Of a stretch of DNA of 64,000 nt, positions 1 through 11,217 are shown in pieces. Each line of letters opens with the position of its first letter. Positions within the stretch are counted from its first letter, which is position 1. The notes below the pieces were generated by a model, which did no database searches, was not told the origin of the DNA, and saw only the letters and a list, made by a program, of their open reading frames with translations. The position numbers and the translations under genes were made by a program. Location of the stretch: positions 1-64,000 of the forward strand of contig NZ_CP027732.1 of NCBI RefSeq assembly GCF_003852235.1, written 5' to 3'. The DNA is from Pseudomonas sp. R4-35-07. Its GTDB lineage: Bacteria > Pseudomonadota > Gammaproteobacteria > Pseudomonadales > Pseudomonadaceae.

Positions 1-1494
1 GTGGAACTTTGGCAGCAATGCGTGGAGCTTTTGCGCGATGAGCTGCCTGCCCAGCAATTCAACACCTGGATCCGTCCGCTACAGGTCGAAGCCGAAGGCG
101 ACGAGTTGCGTGTCTACGCGCCCAATCGTTTTGTTCTCGACTGGGTCAACGAGAAGTACCTGAGCCGCGTTCTCGAATTGCTCGACGAACATGGCAACGG
201 CATCGCGCCCGTGCTCTCCTTATTAATAGGCAGCAAACGCAGCTCCGCACCTCGCGCTGCTCCGAATGCGCCATTGGCAGCGGCTGCTTCCCAGTCCCAG
301 GCTGCACCGGTTGCCCCTGCGCCGACGCCTTCCAAGTCTTCCGCGCATAAAAATGCACCGGAGAACGAAGAGCCGTCCCGTGACAGCTTCGACCCCATGG
401 CAGGTGCCAGCTCCCAGCAAGCTCCCGTGCGTGCCGAGCAGCGCACTGTGCAGGTTGAAGGCGCGCTCAAGCACACCAGCTACTTGAACCGCACCTTTAC
501 CTTCGAGAATTTTGTAGAAGGCAAGTCCAACCAGCTGGCCCGTGCGGCCGCCTGGCAAGTGGCCGACAACCCCAAGCACGGTTACAACCCGCTCTTCCTT
601 TATGGTGGGGTTGGCTTGGGTAAAACCCACTTGATGCACGCTGTCGGTAACCACCTGTTAAAGAAGAACCCGAATGCCAAGGTGGTCTACCTGCACTCGG
701 AGCGCTTCGTGGCTGACATGGTCAAGGCCCTGCAGCTCAACGCCATCAACGAGTTCAAGCGTTTCTATCGCTCCGTTGATGCGTTGCTGATCGATGACAT
801 TCAATTCTTCGCGCGCAAGGAACGCTCCCAGGAAGAGTTTTTCCATACGTTCAACGCGCTGCTCGAAGGCGGACAGCAGGTCATCCTCACCAGTGACCGT
901 TACCCCAAAGAGATCGAAGGCCTGGAAGAGCGCTTGAAATCGCGATTCGGCTGGGGGTTGACCGTCGCTGTAGAGCCACCCGAGCTGGAAACCCGCGTCG
1001 CGATCCTGATGAAAAAGGCCGACCAGGCCAAAGTCGATCTGCCCCACGATGCCGCGTTCTTTATCGCCCAGCGTATTCGTTCCAACGTGCGCGAGCTGGA
1101 AGGCGCGCTCAAGCGGGTCATCGCGCACTCGCACTTCATGGGCCGTGACATCACCATCGAGCTGATTCGCGAATCCCTGAAAGACTTGCTGGCACTGCAG
1201 GACAAACTGGTAAGTGTGGATAACATCCAGCGTACCGTTGCCGAGTACTACAAGATCAAGATTTCCGACCTGCTATCCAAGCGCCGTTCGCGTTCGGTAG
1301 CGCGTCCGCGCCAAGTGGCCATGGCCCTCTCCAAGGAGTTGACCAACCACAGCCTGCCGGAAATCGGTGATGTGTTTGGCGGTCGCGACCACACCACGGT
1401 TTTGCACGCGTGCCGCAAGATCAACGAACTTAAGGAATCCGACGCGGATATTCGCGAGGACTACAAGAACCTGCTGCGTACACTGACTACGTGA
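1..1494 (+). CDS. dnaA: Chromosomal replication initiator protein DnaA (5' end may lie just outside)
   Basis: DnaA binds DnaA boxes at oriC, melts the origin and loads the DnaB helicase. The reading frame gives 497 residues with the expected domains: N-terminal domain I from ELWQQC, a variable Ala/Pro/Ser-rich linker (about residues 78-150), an AAA+ core with Walker A GGVGLGKT (202-209) and Walker [10 protein letters not shown] (about 262-270), and the C-terminal DNA-binding signature FGGRDHTTV starting at residue 459. The window begins at a GTG that can serve as start, but Pseudomonas DnaA normally begins MSVELWQQC, so this GTG is probably codon 3 and the true ATG lies 6 bases upstream. dnaN follows after 38 bases, so the two are probably co-transcribed. 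The main oriC would be upstream, outside the window. Confidence 0.97.
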   Translation: MELWQQCVELLRDELPAQQFNTWIRPLQVEAEGDELRVYAPNRFVLDWVNEKYLSRVLELLDEHGNGIAPVLSLLIGSKRSSAPRAAPNAPLAAAASQSQAAPVAPAPTPSKSSAHKNAPENEEPSRDSFDPMAGASSQQAPVRAEQRTVQVEGALKHTSYLNRTFTFENFVEGKSNQLARAAAWQVADNPKHGYNPLFLYGGVGLGKTHLMHAVGNHLLKKNPNAKVVYLHSERFVADMVKALQLNAINEFKRFYRSVDALLIDDIQFFARKERSQEEFFHTFNALLEGGQQVILTSDRYPKEIEGLEERLKSRFGWGLTVAVEPPELETRVAILMKKADQAKVDLPHDAAFFIAQRIRSNVRELEGALKRVIAHSHFMGRDITIELIRESLKDLLALQDKLVSVDNIQRTVAEYYKIKISDLLSKRRSRSVARPRQVAMALSKELTNHSLPEIGDVFGGRDHTTVLHACRKINELKESDADIREDYKNLLRTLTT

Positions 1495-1532
1495 TGACAC
1501 CAGCGCAGCTTATTAAGGCAAGGGACTAGACC

Positions 1533-2636
1533 ATGCATTTCACCATTCAACGCGAAGCCCTGTTGAAACCCCTGCAACTGGTCGCAGGCGTCGTCGAGCG
1601 CCGACAGACCTTGCCGGTGCTGTCCAACGTACTGCTGGTGGTCGAAGGCCAGCAGCTGTCCTTGACCGGTACCGACCTGGAAGTCGAACTGGTTGGCCGC
1701 GTGCAGCTCGAAGAGCCCGCCGAACCCGGCGAAATCACCGTGCCGGCGCGCAAGCTGATGGATATCTGCAAAAGCCTGCCGAACGACGCGCTGATCGACA
1801 TCAAGCTCGACGAGCAGAAGTTGGTGGTCAAGGCAGGTCGCAGTCGTTTCACCCTGTCGACTTTGCCGGCCAATGACTTCCCGACGGTTGAAGAAGGCCC
1901 GGGTTCGCTGACCTGCAGCCTGGAGCAAAGCAAGCTGCGTCGCTTGATCGAGCGCACCAGCTTCGCCATGGCCCAGCAGGACGTGCGTTACTACCTTAAC
2001 GGCATGCTGCTGGAAGTGTCCGAAGGTATCATCCGTGCTGTGGCAACTGACGGCCACCGCTTGGCGATGTGTTCGATGCGCGCCGATATCGGCCAACCGG
2101 ATCGTCACCAAGTCATCGTGCCGCGTAAAGGTATCCTCGAGTTGGCACGCTTGCTCACCGAGCCGGATGGCAACGTCAGCATCGTCCTGGGGCAACATCA
2201 CATCCGCGCGACCACCGGCGAATTCACCTTCACCTCCAAGCTGGTTGACGGCAAATTCCCGGATTACGAGCGTGTACTGCCTAAAGGCGGTGACAAGCTG
2301 GTGCTCGGCGATCGCCAGGCCCTGCGTGAGGCATTCAGCCGTACGGCCATTCTCTCGAACGAGAAGTACCGGGGTATTCGTCTGCAATTGGCCAACGGTC
2401 AGTTGAAGATCCAGGCCAACAACCCGGAGCAGGAAGAAGCCGAAGAAGAAGTAGGCGTTGACTACAACGGTGGTTCGCTGGAAATCGGCTTCAACGTGAG
2501 CTACCTGCTGGACGTGCTGGGTGTGATGACCACCGAACAGGTTCGCCTGATTCTGTCGGACTCCAATAGCAGCGCACTGGTACAAGAATCCGATAACGAC
2601 GACTCGGCTTACGTTGTTATGCCGATGCGCCTGTAA
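1533..2636 (+). CDS. dnaN: DNA polymerase III beta subunit (sliding clamp)
   Basis: Encodes the 367-residue ring-shaped processivity clamp that tethers DNA polymerase III and many repair proteins to DNA. The start MHFTIQREALLKPLQLV and the end DDSAYVVMPMRL are typical of the proteobacterial clamp, and the length is normal for the family. A purine-rich AAGGCAAGGGA lies just before the ATG and serves as ribosome-binding site. It sits between dnaA and recF in the conserved dnaA-dnaN-recF-gyrB cluster; the gap to recF is only 20 bases, so a common transcript is likely. No sequence oddities were seen. Confidence 0.98.
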   Translation: MHFTIQREALLKPLQLVAGVVERRQTLPVLSNVLLVVEGQQLSLTGTDLEVELVGRVQLEEPAEPGEITVPARKLMDICKSLPNDALIDIKLDEQKLVVKAGRSRFTLSTLPANDFPTVEEGPGSLTCSLEQSKLRRLIERTSFAMAQQDVRYYLNGMLLEVSEGIIRAVATDGHRLAMCSMRADIGQPDRHQVIVPRKGILELARLLTEPDGNVSIVLGQHHIRATTGEFTFTSKLVDGKFPDYERVLPKGGDKLVLGDRQALREAFSRTAILSNEKYRGIRLQLANGQLKIQANNPEQEEAEEEVGVDYNGGSLEIGFNVSYLLDVLGVMTTEQVRLILSDSNSSALVQESDNDDSAYVVMPMRL

Positions 2637-2656
2637 TCATGCTCAGCAGAAGCTAG

Positions 2657-6182
<3,526 letters not shown>

Positions 6183-6200
6183 TCCGGTACCGGTAAAACA

Positions 6201-6230
6201 AAAAAGGCCAACGCTAGCGTTGGCCTTTTT
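6201..6230 (+). terminator. Intrinsic terminator after gyrB (bidirectional)
   Basis: A perfect 30-base palindrome with a GC-rich centre (GGCCAACGCTAGCGTTGGCC) flanked by A-run and T-run starts 18 bases after the gyrB stop. The symmetry lets it work on both strands; it also lies downstream of the convergent response-regulator gene ending at 6275. Confidence 0.92.
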
Positions 6231-6258
6231 TATGGATGTTTGTTGAGCATTATCTAAA

Positions 6259-6274
6259 TGCTCCACGTGGAACA
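6259..6274. promoter_or_regulatory. parS-like ParB-binding site (15/16) after gyrB
   Basis: TGCTCCACGTGGAACA differs from the parS consensus at one position (C for T at base 3). It lies in the short spacer between the gyrB terminator and the stop codon of the convergent response-regulator gene. Confidence 0.75.
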
Positions 6275-6997
6275 TCATCCCTCAGCGGGCGCAGCCACAC
6301 TCTCCAACCGATACCCGTACCCATAGATCGTCAGCAACTGCCATCCTCGGTCCGCCGTTAATCCGAGCTTGTTGCGCAAGCGGTAGATGTGCGTATCCAG
6401 AGGGCGAGACGAGACCATTTCCTCATGGGTCCAAAATCGCTCATACAGGTATTCGCGGGACAGTGGCCGCGCCAGGTTGGCGAACAGGCAGCTGGCCAAG
6501 CGGTACTCCCGTTCGGTGAGGTTGATCGGTGTGCCAGCGCGCGTGACCGTCAACTCGGCATCATCGAACGTCAGGTCATTGAAGCTTTGGAGTTCATTGC
6601 TGGCGGACTTTTGCAGCCCGTGCCGGCGCAGGACGGCGCTGACGCGAGCCTTGAGTTCATTAGGACGAAAGGGTTTGCTGACGTAGTCGTCCGCTCCACT
6701 GTTGAGGGCCGCGACGATATCGCTCTCCGCATCGCGGCTGGTGAGCATGATCACGGCCGGTGGTGACTCCATGTGCTCGCGGGTCCAGCGCAACAACGCA
6801 ATGCCGCTGATATCGGGAAGTTGCCAGTCGAGTATCAACAGGTCGAAAGTTTCACGGCGCAGTTGGCGCAGCAGGTCCTCGCCGCGCTCAAAACAATGCA
6901 CGGACCAAGGCTGTTCCGAAGTGCTGGGAATCTGTCGCAGTGTCTGTTCTACCCGTCTCAACTCGGCGGGCTCGTCATCCAGTATTGCGACACGCAT
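6275..6997 (-). CDS. OmpR-family two-component response regulator
   Basis: A 240-residue response regulator. The receiver domain has the acidic pair D7-D8 (ILDDEP), phospho-acceptor D57 (LLILDWQLPD), T86 (MLTS) and K108 (VSKPF). The C-terminal half is a winged-helix DNA-binding domain (LTEREYRLASCLF... RPLDTHIYRLRNKL... YGYGYRLE) of the OmpR/PhoB type. The reading frame is open 20 codons further upstream, but the ATG at 6997 is chosen because it is preceded by GAAGGATCC and begins the conserved MRVAILDDE. It is transcribed away from a CHASE2 histidine kinase whose gene starts about 370 bases away; that kinase is its likely partner (inference). Its target genes cannot be told from the sequence. 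Confidence 0.92.
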   Translation of the reverse strand: MRVAILDDEPAELRRVEQTLRQIPSTSEQPWSVHCFERGEDLLRQLRRETFDLLILDWQLPDISGIALLRWTREHMESPPAVIMLTSRDAESDIVAALNSGADDYVSKPFRPNELKARVSAVLRRHGLQKSASNELQSFNDLTFDDAELTVTRAGTPINLTEREYRLASCLFANLARPLSREYLYERFWTHEEMVSSRPLDTHIYRLRNKLGLTADRGWQLLTIYGYGYRLESVAAPAEG

Positions 6998-7312
6998 GAG
7001 TGGATCCTTCCTGCAAAAATACGACAGCTTAATCAGGGGCGCCTTGTGCACATACACAGACCCGCCGCTGAATCTGAATAATTATGGGCGGATACAACGA
7101 ACTCCGAAACTCTGGGTACGCTGATATCAAAGGACCGTAACCAGCGAAAATCCTCGGCCCTCAAGGGGAAGATACCGGCTCCTGGCTATGAGGAAAAGGA
7201 TCGATATACGCTATGGTGACTACCGGGTCCTCCAGTAAGACCGAAATAAGCTTCACTGGTTTCAGCACCTCTAATGCGTCCCATCGTAACCACCTGGAGG
7301 GAGACCGGGCTT
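6998..7312. other. Divergent intergenic region between response regulator and kinase
   Basis: About 315 bases (370 to the kinase start) with no convincing gene. It must hold the divergent promoters of the two-component pair. I could not find a well-spaced sigma-70 promoter. The only clear signal is the GGAGG at about 7295-7299 that precedes the small open frame at 7313. Confidence 0.5.
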
Positions 7313-7372
7313 ATGACACGTTCATGCGATGATCATCGATGTCTCGGCGGGCCTGTGGCGGTGGCCCTGTGA
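7313..7372 (+). CDS. Possible 19-residue leader peptide before the CHASE2 kinase
   Basis: A short frame reads MTRSCDDHRCLGGPVAVAL. It has the best ribosome-binding site in this area (GGAGGGA, about 12 bases before ATG), and its TGA overlaps a GTG that opens the kinase frame (GTGA). This layout would allow translational coupling of the kinase to the leader. It is too short for a sequence-based judgement and could be chance. Confidence 0.3.
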   Translation: MTRSCDDHRCLGGPVAVAL

Positions 7373-9645
7373 AACTATGGGGTAAGGCTGAAAAACGCCA
7401 ACCCACCCGGGCACAGCTGCTGTTCCACGGGTTGGTGCGGGAATGGTTGCTGATTGGCTTGGTACTGTTGCCCTTCACCGTATACCTATCCTTGAGTCCG
7501 GGCCTGGCCCTCAATAACCCGCTCTATGACAGTTTGCGCCAGTTGGCACCGTTGCCTGTGGACCCGCGCATCGTATTGGTGACCATTGACGCGCCTAGCC
7601 TGGAAGAACTTGGCCCATGGCCCTGGCCGCGCAGTGTGCATGCAGACTTGATCGAACGCCTCAGTGCTGCCCAGCCGGCAGGAATCTTATTCGATGTGAT
7701 CTTCAGTGAGCCGGGCGAAGGCGCGGGTGATCAACGATTGGCCGATGCCGTGTGCAACGCAGGCAATGTATTGCTGCCGATTGTGACGGATAGCCGGGCA
7801 CGGTCCAGGCAGACCGGGGAGCCATTATCGCCCTTGCTCAAGTGCGCCAGGGGCATCGGGCACATCAACGTTGAATCGGATAATGATGGTGTCGTGCGCA
7901 GCCTGTATCTACGCGAAGGTCCACCGGGAAGCACGCTGCCACAGCTGGCCTGGCTGGCATATACGTTGAACGGGCAAACATCGACGATGCCCGGCATGCC
8001 GCGTGAGCCCCGCAGTCAGCAATGGCATCAGGAGCATGAGATTCGCGTTCCGTTTACCTCTGCCCATGAGCGCTTTCCAAGTGTTTCCTACGTCAGCGTA
8101 CTGCGTGGCGAGGTGGCTCCAGACGCGCTGCGCGGTCGACTGATTCTGGTCGGCGCCACGGCCTATGGAATGGGCGAAAGTTTCGTTACCCCGCTCTCCG
8201 CGACCGGCTCGACAGCGGGCGTGGAGATCCAGGCCAATGTGCTTAACGGTTTACTGCAGGGGCGCAGCATTGTCGATCTGCCGGGTTGGCTGGCGGCCTT
8301 GATGGCTACGTCCGGGGTGGCATTGTTGTTGGGCCTGCTGCTGTATCGCCCGCGTTATGCGCTATGGATGACCCTGGGCTGCATGGCCGCGTCGGTACTG
8401 ATGTCGTGGGCGTTACTGAGCCTGGGCCATTGGTGGTCGCCTGCAGCCTGCCTGATTGGGTTGTTGCTCAGCTATCTGATCTGGAACTGGCGACGCCTGA
8501 GCGTGATCCTCGCCTATTTCGGCTGGGAACTGGCGCGCCTGGATAACGAACCGAAAGTCTTGCCAGAGCGGCGTCGTGCACCGGCCAGCAAGGGCGATGT
8601 GCTACAGGGGCGCATCTTCGCCCTCGAGCAGGCGGTCAGTCGCACCCGGGATACACGGCGCTTTATGGCGGATGGACTGGAATGCCTGCCGGTCGCAACA
8701 CTGATCACCGATCCCCAGGGCAGCATCCTGTTGGCCAATCGCGTTGCCCGTGACGTATTCGGCAGCGACCTGGTACGCGAAAACCTCCTCGAACAGCTCG
8801 CCGACCTGGGTTACCCACCGCTGCATAACGGCGTGCGTCCTGCCCTGTCTGCACTGGAGCTGGTCGAGTTTCGTGATATCCACCAACGCAGTTTGCGCAT
8901 GGAGCTCGCGCCCTTGCTTCCGGCCGAGGGTGATGTCGCCCTTGGCTGGCTGCTAAGCCTCACGGATTTAAGCAAGGAACGCGAAGCCCAACAGCACCGC
9001 GAAACCATGCTGCGCTTTCTGTCCCATGACTTGCGTGCACCGCATTCGGCAATCCTCGCGCTGTTGGATGTACACGACAGTGAATCACCCATCTTTGGCC
9101 AGATCGAACAACAGGTCCGACGCGCGCTGAGCCTCACCGAGTCGTTCGTACAATTGGCGAAAGCCGAGGCTGACGGTTATCAATTCCAACCTACGTTATT
9201 CGCCATGCTGGTGATGGATGCTTTCGATCAGGTGGCGGTCATCGCCCAACTCAAGGGCATTCATCTGGTTCACGATCTGGATGAAGCAGACGAAGGCATG
9301 GTGCGCGCCGATCAATCGCTGCTCACCCGTGCGCTATTCAATGTGCTGGAAAATGCGATCAAGTATTCGCCATCCGGCACCACCGTCCGGTTGAGTCATG
9401 GCTGTGTGGAGGGTTGGTTGGAATGCCGCATCAGCGATCAGGGGCCCGGAATTGCGCCAGAAGATTTGCCAGAGCTGTTCAACCAATACCGGCGCTTCAA
9501 TTCGGCCCAAGGCAGTGACGGCCTAGGGTTGGGCCTGACCATGGTGAAGGCCGTCGTAGAACGCCACGGTGGGCATGTCAGCTGTGAAAGCGAGCTGGGT
9601 AAGGGCTCGACGTTCATCCTGCAATTGCCACCTTTGGAGGACTGA
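7369..9645 (+). CDS. CHASE2-domain sensor histidine kinase
   Basis: A membrane sensor kinase of about 758 residues. After a first membrane segment (LLIGLVLLPFTVYLSL) comes a periplasmic CHASE2 domain (VDPRIVLVTIDAPSLEELGP, FDVIFSEP, LRGRLILVGATAYG), then three membrane helices ending about SYLIWNW, a PAS-like segment (ECLPVATLITDPQGSILLAN), a HisKA region with FLSHDLRAPH (the His codon is at 9025-9027) and an HATPase domain (ENAIKYSP, DQGPGIAPEDL, GLGLGLTMVKAVVERHGG). Two starts are possible: ATG 7339, with no ribosome-binding site, and GTG 7369, which overlaps the stop of a small upstream frame; I prefer GTG. The divergent OmpR-type regulator is the likely partner. The stimulus is unknown. 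Confidence 0.88.
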   Translation: MKLWGKAEKRQPTRAQLLFHGLVREWLLIGLVLLPFTVYLSLSPGLALNNPLYDSLRQLAPLPVDPRIVLVTIDAPSLEELGPWPWPRSVHADLIERLSAAQPAGILFDVIFSEPGEGAGDQRLADAVCNAGNVLLPIVTDSRARSRQTGEPLSPLLKCARGIGHINVESDNDGVVRSLYLREGPPGSTLPQLAWLAYTLNGQTSTMPGMPREPRSQQWHQEHEIRVPFTSAHERFPSVSYVSVLRGEVAPDALRGRLILVGATAYGMGESFVTPLSATGSTAGVEIQANVLNGLLQGRSIVDLPGWLAALMATSGVALLLGLLLYRPRYALWMTLGCMAASVLMSWALLSLGHWWSPAACLIGLLLSYLIWNWRRLSVILAYFGWELARLDNEPKVLPERRRAPASKGDVLQGRIFALEQAVSRTRDTRRFMADGLECLPVATLITDPQGSILLANRVARDVFGSDLVRENLLEQLADLGYPPLHNGVRPALSALELVEFRDIHQRSLRMELAPLLPAEGDVALGWLLSLTDLSKEREAQQHRETMLRFLSHDLRAPHSAILALLDVHDSESPIFGQIEQQVRRALSLTESFVQLAKAEADGYQFQPTLFAMLVMDAFDQVAVIAQLKGIHLVHDLDEADEGMVRADQSLLTRALFNVLENAIKYSPSGTTVRLSHGCVEGWLECRISDQGPGIAPEDLPELFNQYRRFNSAQGSDGLGLGLTMVKAVVERHGGHVSCESELGKGSTFILQLPPLED

Positions 9646-9661
9646 AAACGATCTTTTCTGC

Positions 9662-9820
9662 TGTGCATAAAAAACCGGTCACAAGGACCGGTTTTTTTAT
9701 GAAGAAAAAACTTATGCACGTTTTTCCAGATTTTATGCGCTTCAGAAATATGCCTGTAAATCAGCACGTTACTGATCAAAAATGCACATTTGCCAACAAT
9801 CCGTGCACAGCTTATCCACA
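9662..9820. other. Cluster of three DnaA-box-like sequences
   Basis: The spacer between the kinase gene and the convergent acyltransferase gene holds TTATGCACA on the minus strand at 9662-9670, TTATGCACG at 9712-9720 and a perfect TTATCCACA at 9812-9820. These match the TTATNCACA DnaA-box consensus at 9, 8 and 9 of 9 positions. It may bind DnaA; a role in replication control is inference. Confidence 0.45.
9669..9697 (+). terminator. Intrinsic terminator after the CHASE2 kinase
   Basis: The arms AAAAAACCGGTC and GACCGGTTTTTT form a perfect 12-base stem with a 5-base loop, 23 bases after the kinase stop. The A-run/T-run symmetry makes it usable from both directions. Confidence 0.9.
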
Positions 9821-9825
9821 GATGC

Positions 9826-10596
9826 TCAAATCTCCGGCGTCTCTACCACTACAGGCACCGGCGGCAATGAACCCATGGCCCGTTGCTGCGCTTCATTCCA
9901 CGCAGCGGCGCGGTCGTTCAATGCAGCGATGGCACGCGGGCCTTCGCCTTCTGCATACATGGGCTCGCCGATTACCACGGTAATGGTACCTGGGCGTTTA
10001 GCCCAGCCAGTCTTGGGCCAGAACTTGCCGGCGTTATGGGCAATCGGTAACACCGGCAGATTGGCGTTGACCGCCAGCGCAGTGCCACCTCGGGAGAATT
10101 TGCCGACAGTGCCATAAGGCACACGCGTACCTTCCGGGAAGATCAGCACCCAAACGCCATCCTTGAGCAGCTCGTCGCCCTTCTTGGCGACATGCTTGAG
10201 CGCCGCCTTGGGATTGTCACGGTCGATCGCAATCGGGCGCAGCATTGCCATGGCCCAACCAAAGAACGGCACGTACAGCAGCTCACGCTTGAGCACTTGG
10301 CTCAAGGGCGAGAAGTACGCCGAGAGAAAGAACGTTTCCCAGGTGCTCTGATGGTTCGACAGGATCACACAGGGCTGGTCCGGGACGTTTTCGGCGCCCT
10401 TGACCTCGAAACGGATGTTCAGGAATACCTTGGACAGCCACAACGCGCAGCGGCACCAATACACATTGATGAAGCGATAGCGCGCCTTAAACGGCAGGAA
10501 CGGTGCAATAAAAAAGCTCAGGGTGCACCAGAGAAACGAACTGGTGCCCAGCAGCAGGTAAAAGAAAAAGGTTCTGATGGCCTGCAAGATCGACAT
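9826..10596 (-). CDS. hdtS: Lysophosphatidic acid acyltransferase, HdtS/PlsC family
   Basis: A 256-residue membrane acyltransferase that transfers an acyl chain to 1-acyl-glycerol-3-phosphate, giving phosphatidic acid. It has N-terminal membrane helices (TFFFYLLLGTSSFLW, LSFFIAPFLPF), the catalytic box NHQSTWE (residues 81-87, HX4E form) and the substrate-binding FPEGTRVPYGTVGKFSRGG. The frame is open for 42 codons upstream, but the ATG at 10596 starts the conserved protein. It is the last gene of the minus-strand run glyQ-glyS-gmhB-hdtS. In P. fluorescens F113 the hdtS gene lies beside yaeD (= gmhB) and its product was reported to cause acyl-homoserine lactone production; position and family point to the same gene here, though whether this strain's protein does so is unknown. 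Confidence 0.85.
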   Translation of the reverse strand: MSILQAIRTFFFYLLLGTSSFLWCTLSFFIAPFLPFKARYRFINVYWCRCALWLSKVFLNIRFEVKGAENVPDQPCVILSNHQSTWETFFLSAYFSPLSQVLKRELLYVPFFGWAMAMLRPIAIDRDNPKAALKHVAKKGDELLKDGVWVLIFPEGTRVPYGTVGKFSRGGTALAVNANLPVLPIAHNAGKFWPKTGWAKRPGTITVVIGEPMYAEGEGPRAIAALNDRAAAWNEAQQRAMGSLPPVPVVVETPEI

Positions 10597-10678
10597 GGCG
10601 GCATTTACCGTTGCGGGACACGGCCCGCCTGTTAAAAGCGCACTCCCGAACAATCCTTGGTCAGGAAGTCGAGGGCGG

Positions 10679-11215
10679 CTAGTTGTTGATAAGTTCTGCG
10701 GCAACCGCCGCCAGATCGTCAAAAATCAAAGTGCCTACCGGCAGGTTTTTCGCCTGGGTCTTTTCGCCTTTCCCGGTCTTTACCAAAACTGGCTGAGAGT
10801 CGACGGCTTTGGCCGCCTCCAGGTCACCGAGACTGTCCCCGACGAACCATATCCCAGCCAAGGGCACCTTGTAATGTTCTGCAATGGTTTTCAACATGCC
10901 AGGCTTGGGCTTGCGGCAAGCGCAGCCCTCATCCGGCCCGTGGGGGCAGTACACCACCAGCCCCACCTCACCGCCCTGCTCCGCCACCAATGTGCGCAAG
11001 CGCGCATGCATGGCGTCCAGGGTGGCGATGTCGTAATAACCGCGGGCGATGCCGGACTGGTTCGTGGCAATGGCCACCGTCCAGCCGGCTTTGCTCAACT
11101 GCGCGATGGCCTCGATCGAACCGGGCAATGGAATCCATTCCGCCACCGACTTGATGTAAGCGTCGGAGTCGTAATTGATCACCCCGTCCCGATCGAGAAT
11201 CAGCAGTTTCAACAT
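10679..11215 (-). CDS. gmhB: D-glycero-beta-D-manno-heptose 1,7-bisphosphate 7-phosphatase
   Basis: A HAD-family phosphatase of 178 residues that removes the C7 phosphate of heptose bisphosphate in ADP-heptose synthesis for the LPS inner core. The sequence shows ILDRDGVIN (nucleophile motif DXDG), ATNQSGIARGYY (motif II), the zinc-binding CPHGPDEGCACRKPKPGM and the acidic motif VGDSLGDLEAA. It lies two bases downstream of glyS and upstream of the acyltransferase, so it is probably part of the glyQ-glyS operon. The older name for this gene is yaeD. Normal length and complete. Confidence 0.95.
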   Translation of the reverse strand: MLKLLILDRDGVINYDSDAYIKSVAEWIPLPGSIEAIAQLSKAGWTVAIATNQSGIARGYYDIATLDAMHARLRTLVAEQGGEVGLVVYCPHGPDEGCACRKPKPGMLKTIAEHYKVPLAGIWFVGDSLGDLEAAKAVDSQPVLVKTGKGEKTQAKNLPVGTLIFDDLAAVAAELINN

Positions 11216-11217
11216 GA

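Noticed and set aside
1495..1532. Second origin segment between dnaA and dnaN
   Set aside because: The spacer is only 38 bases, with no DnaA box; the main oriC is expected upstream of the window.
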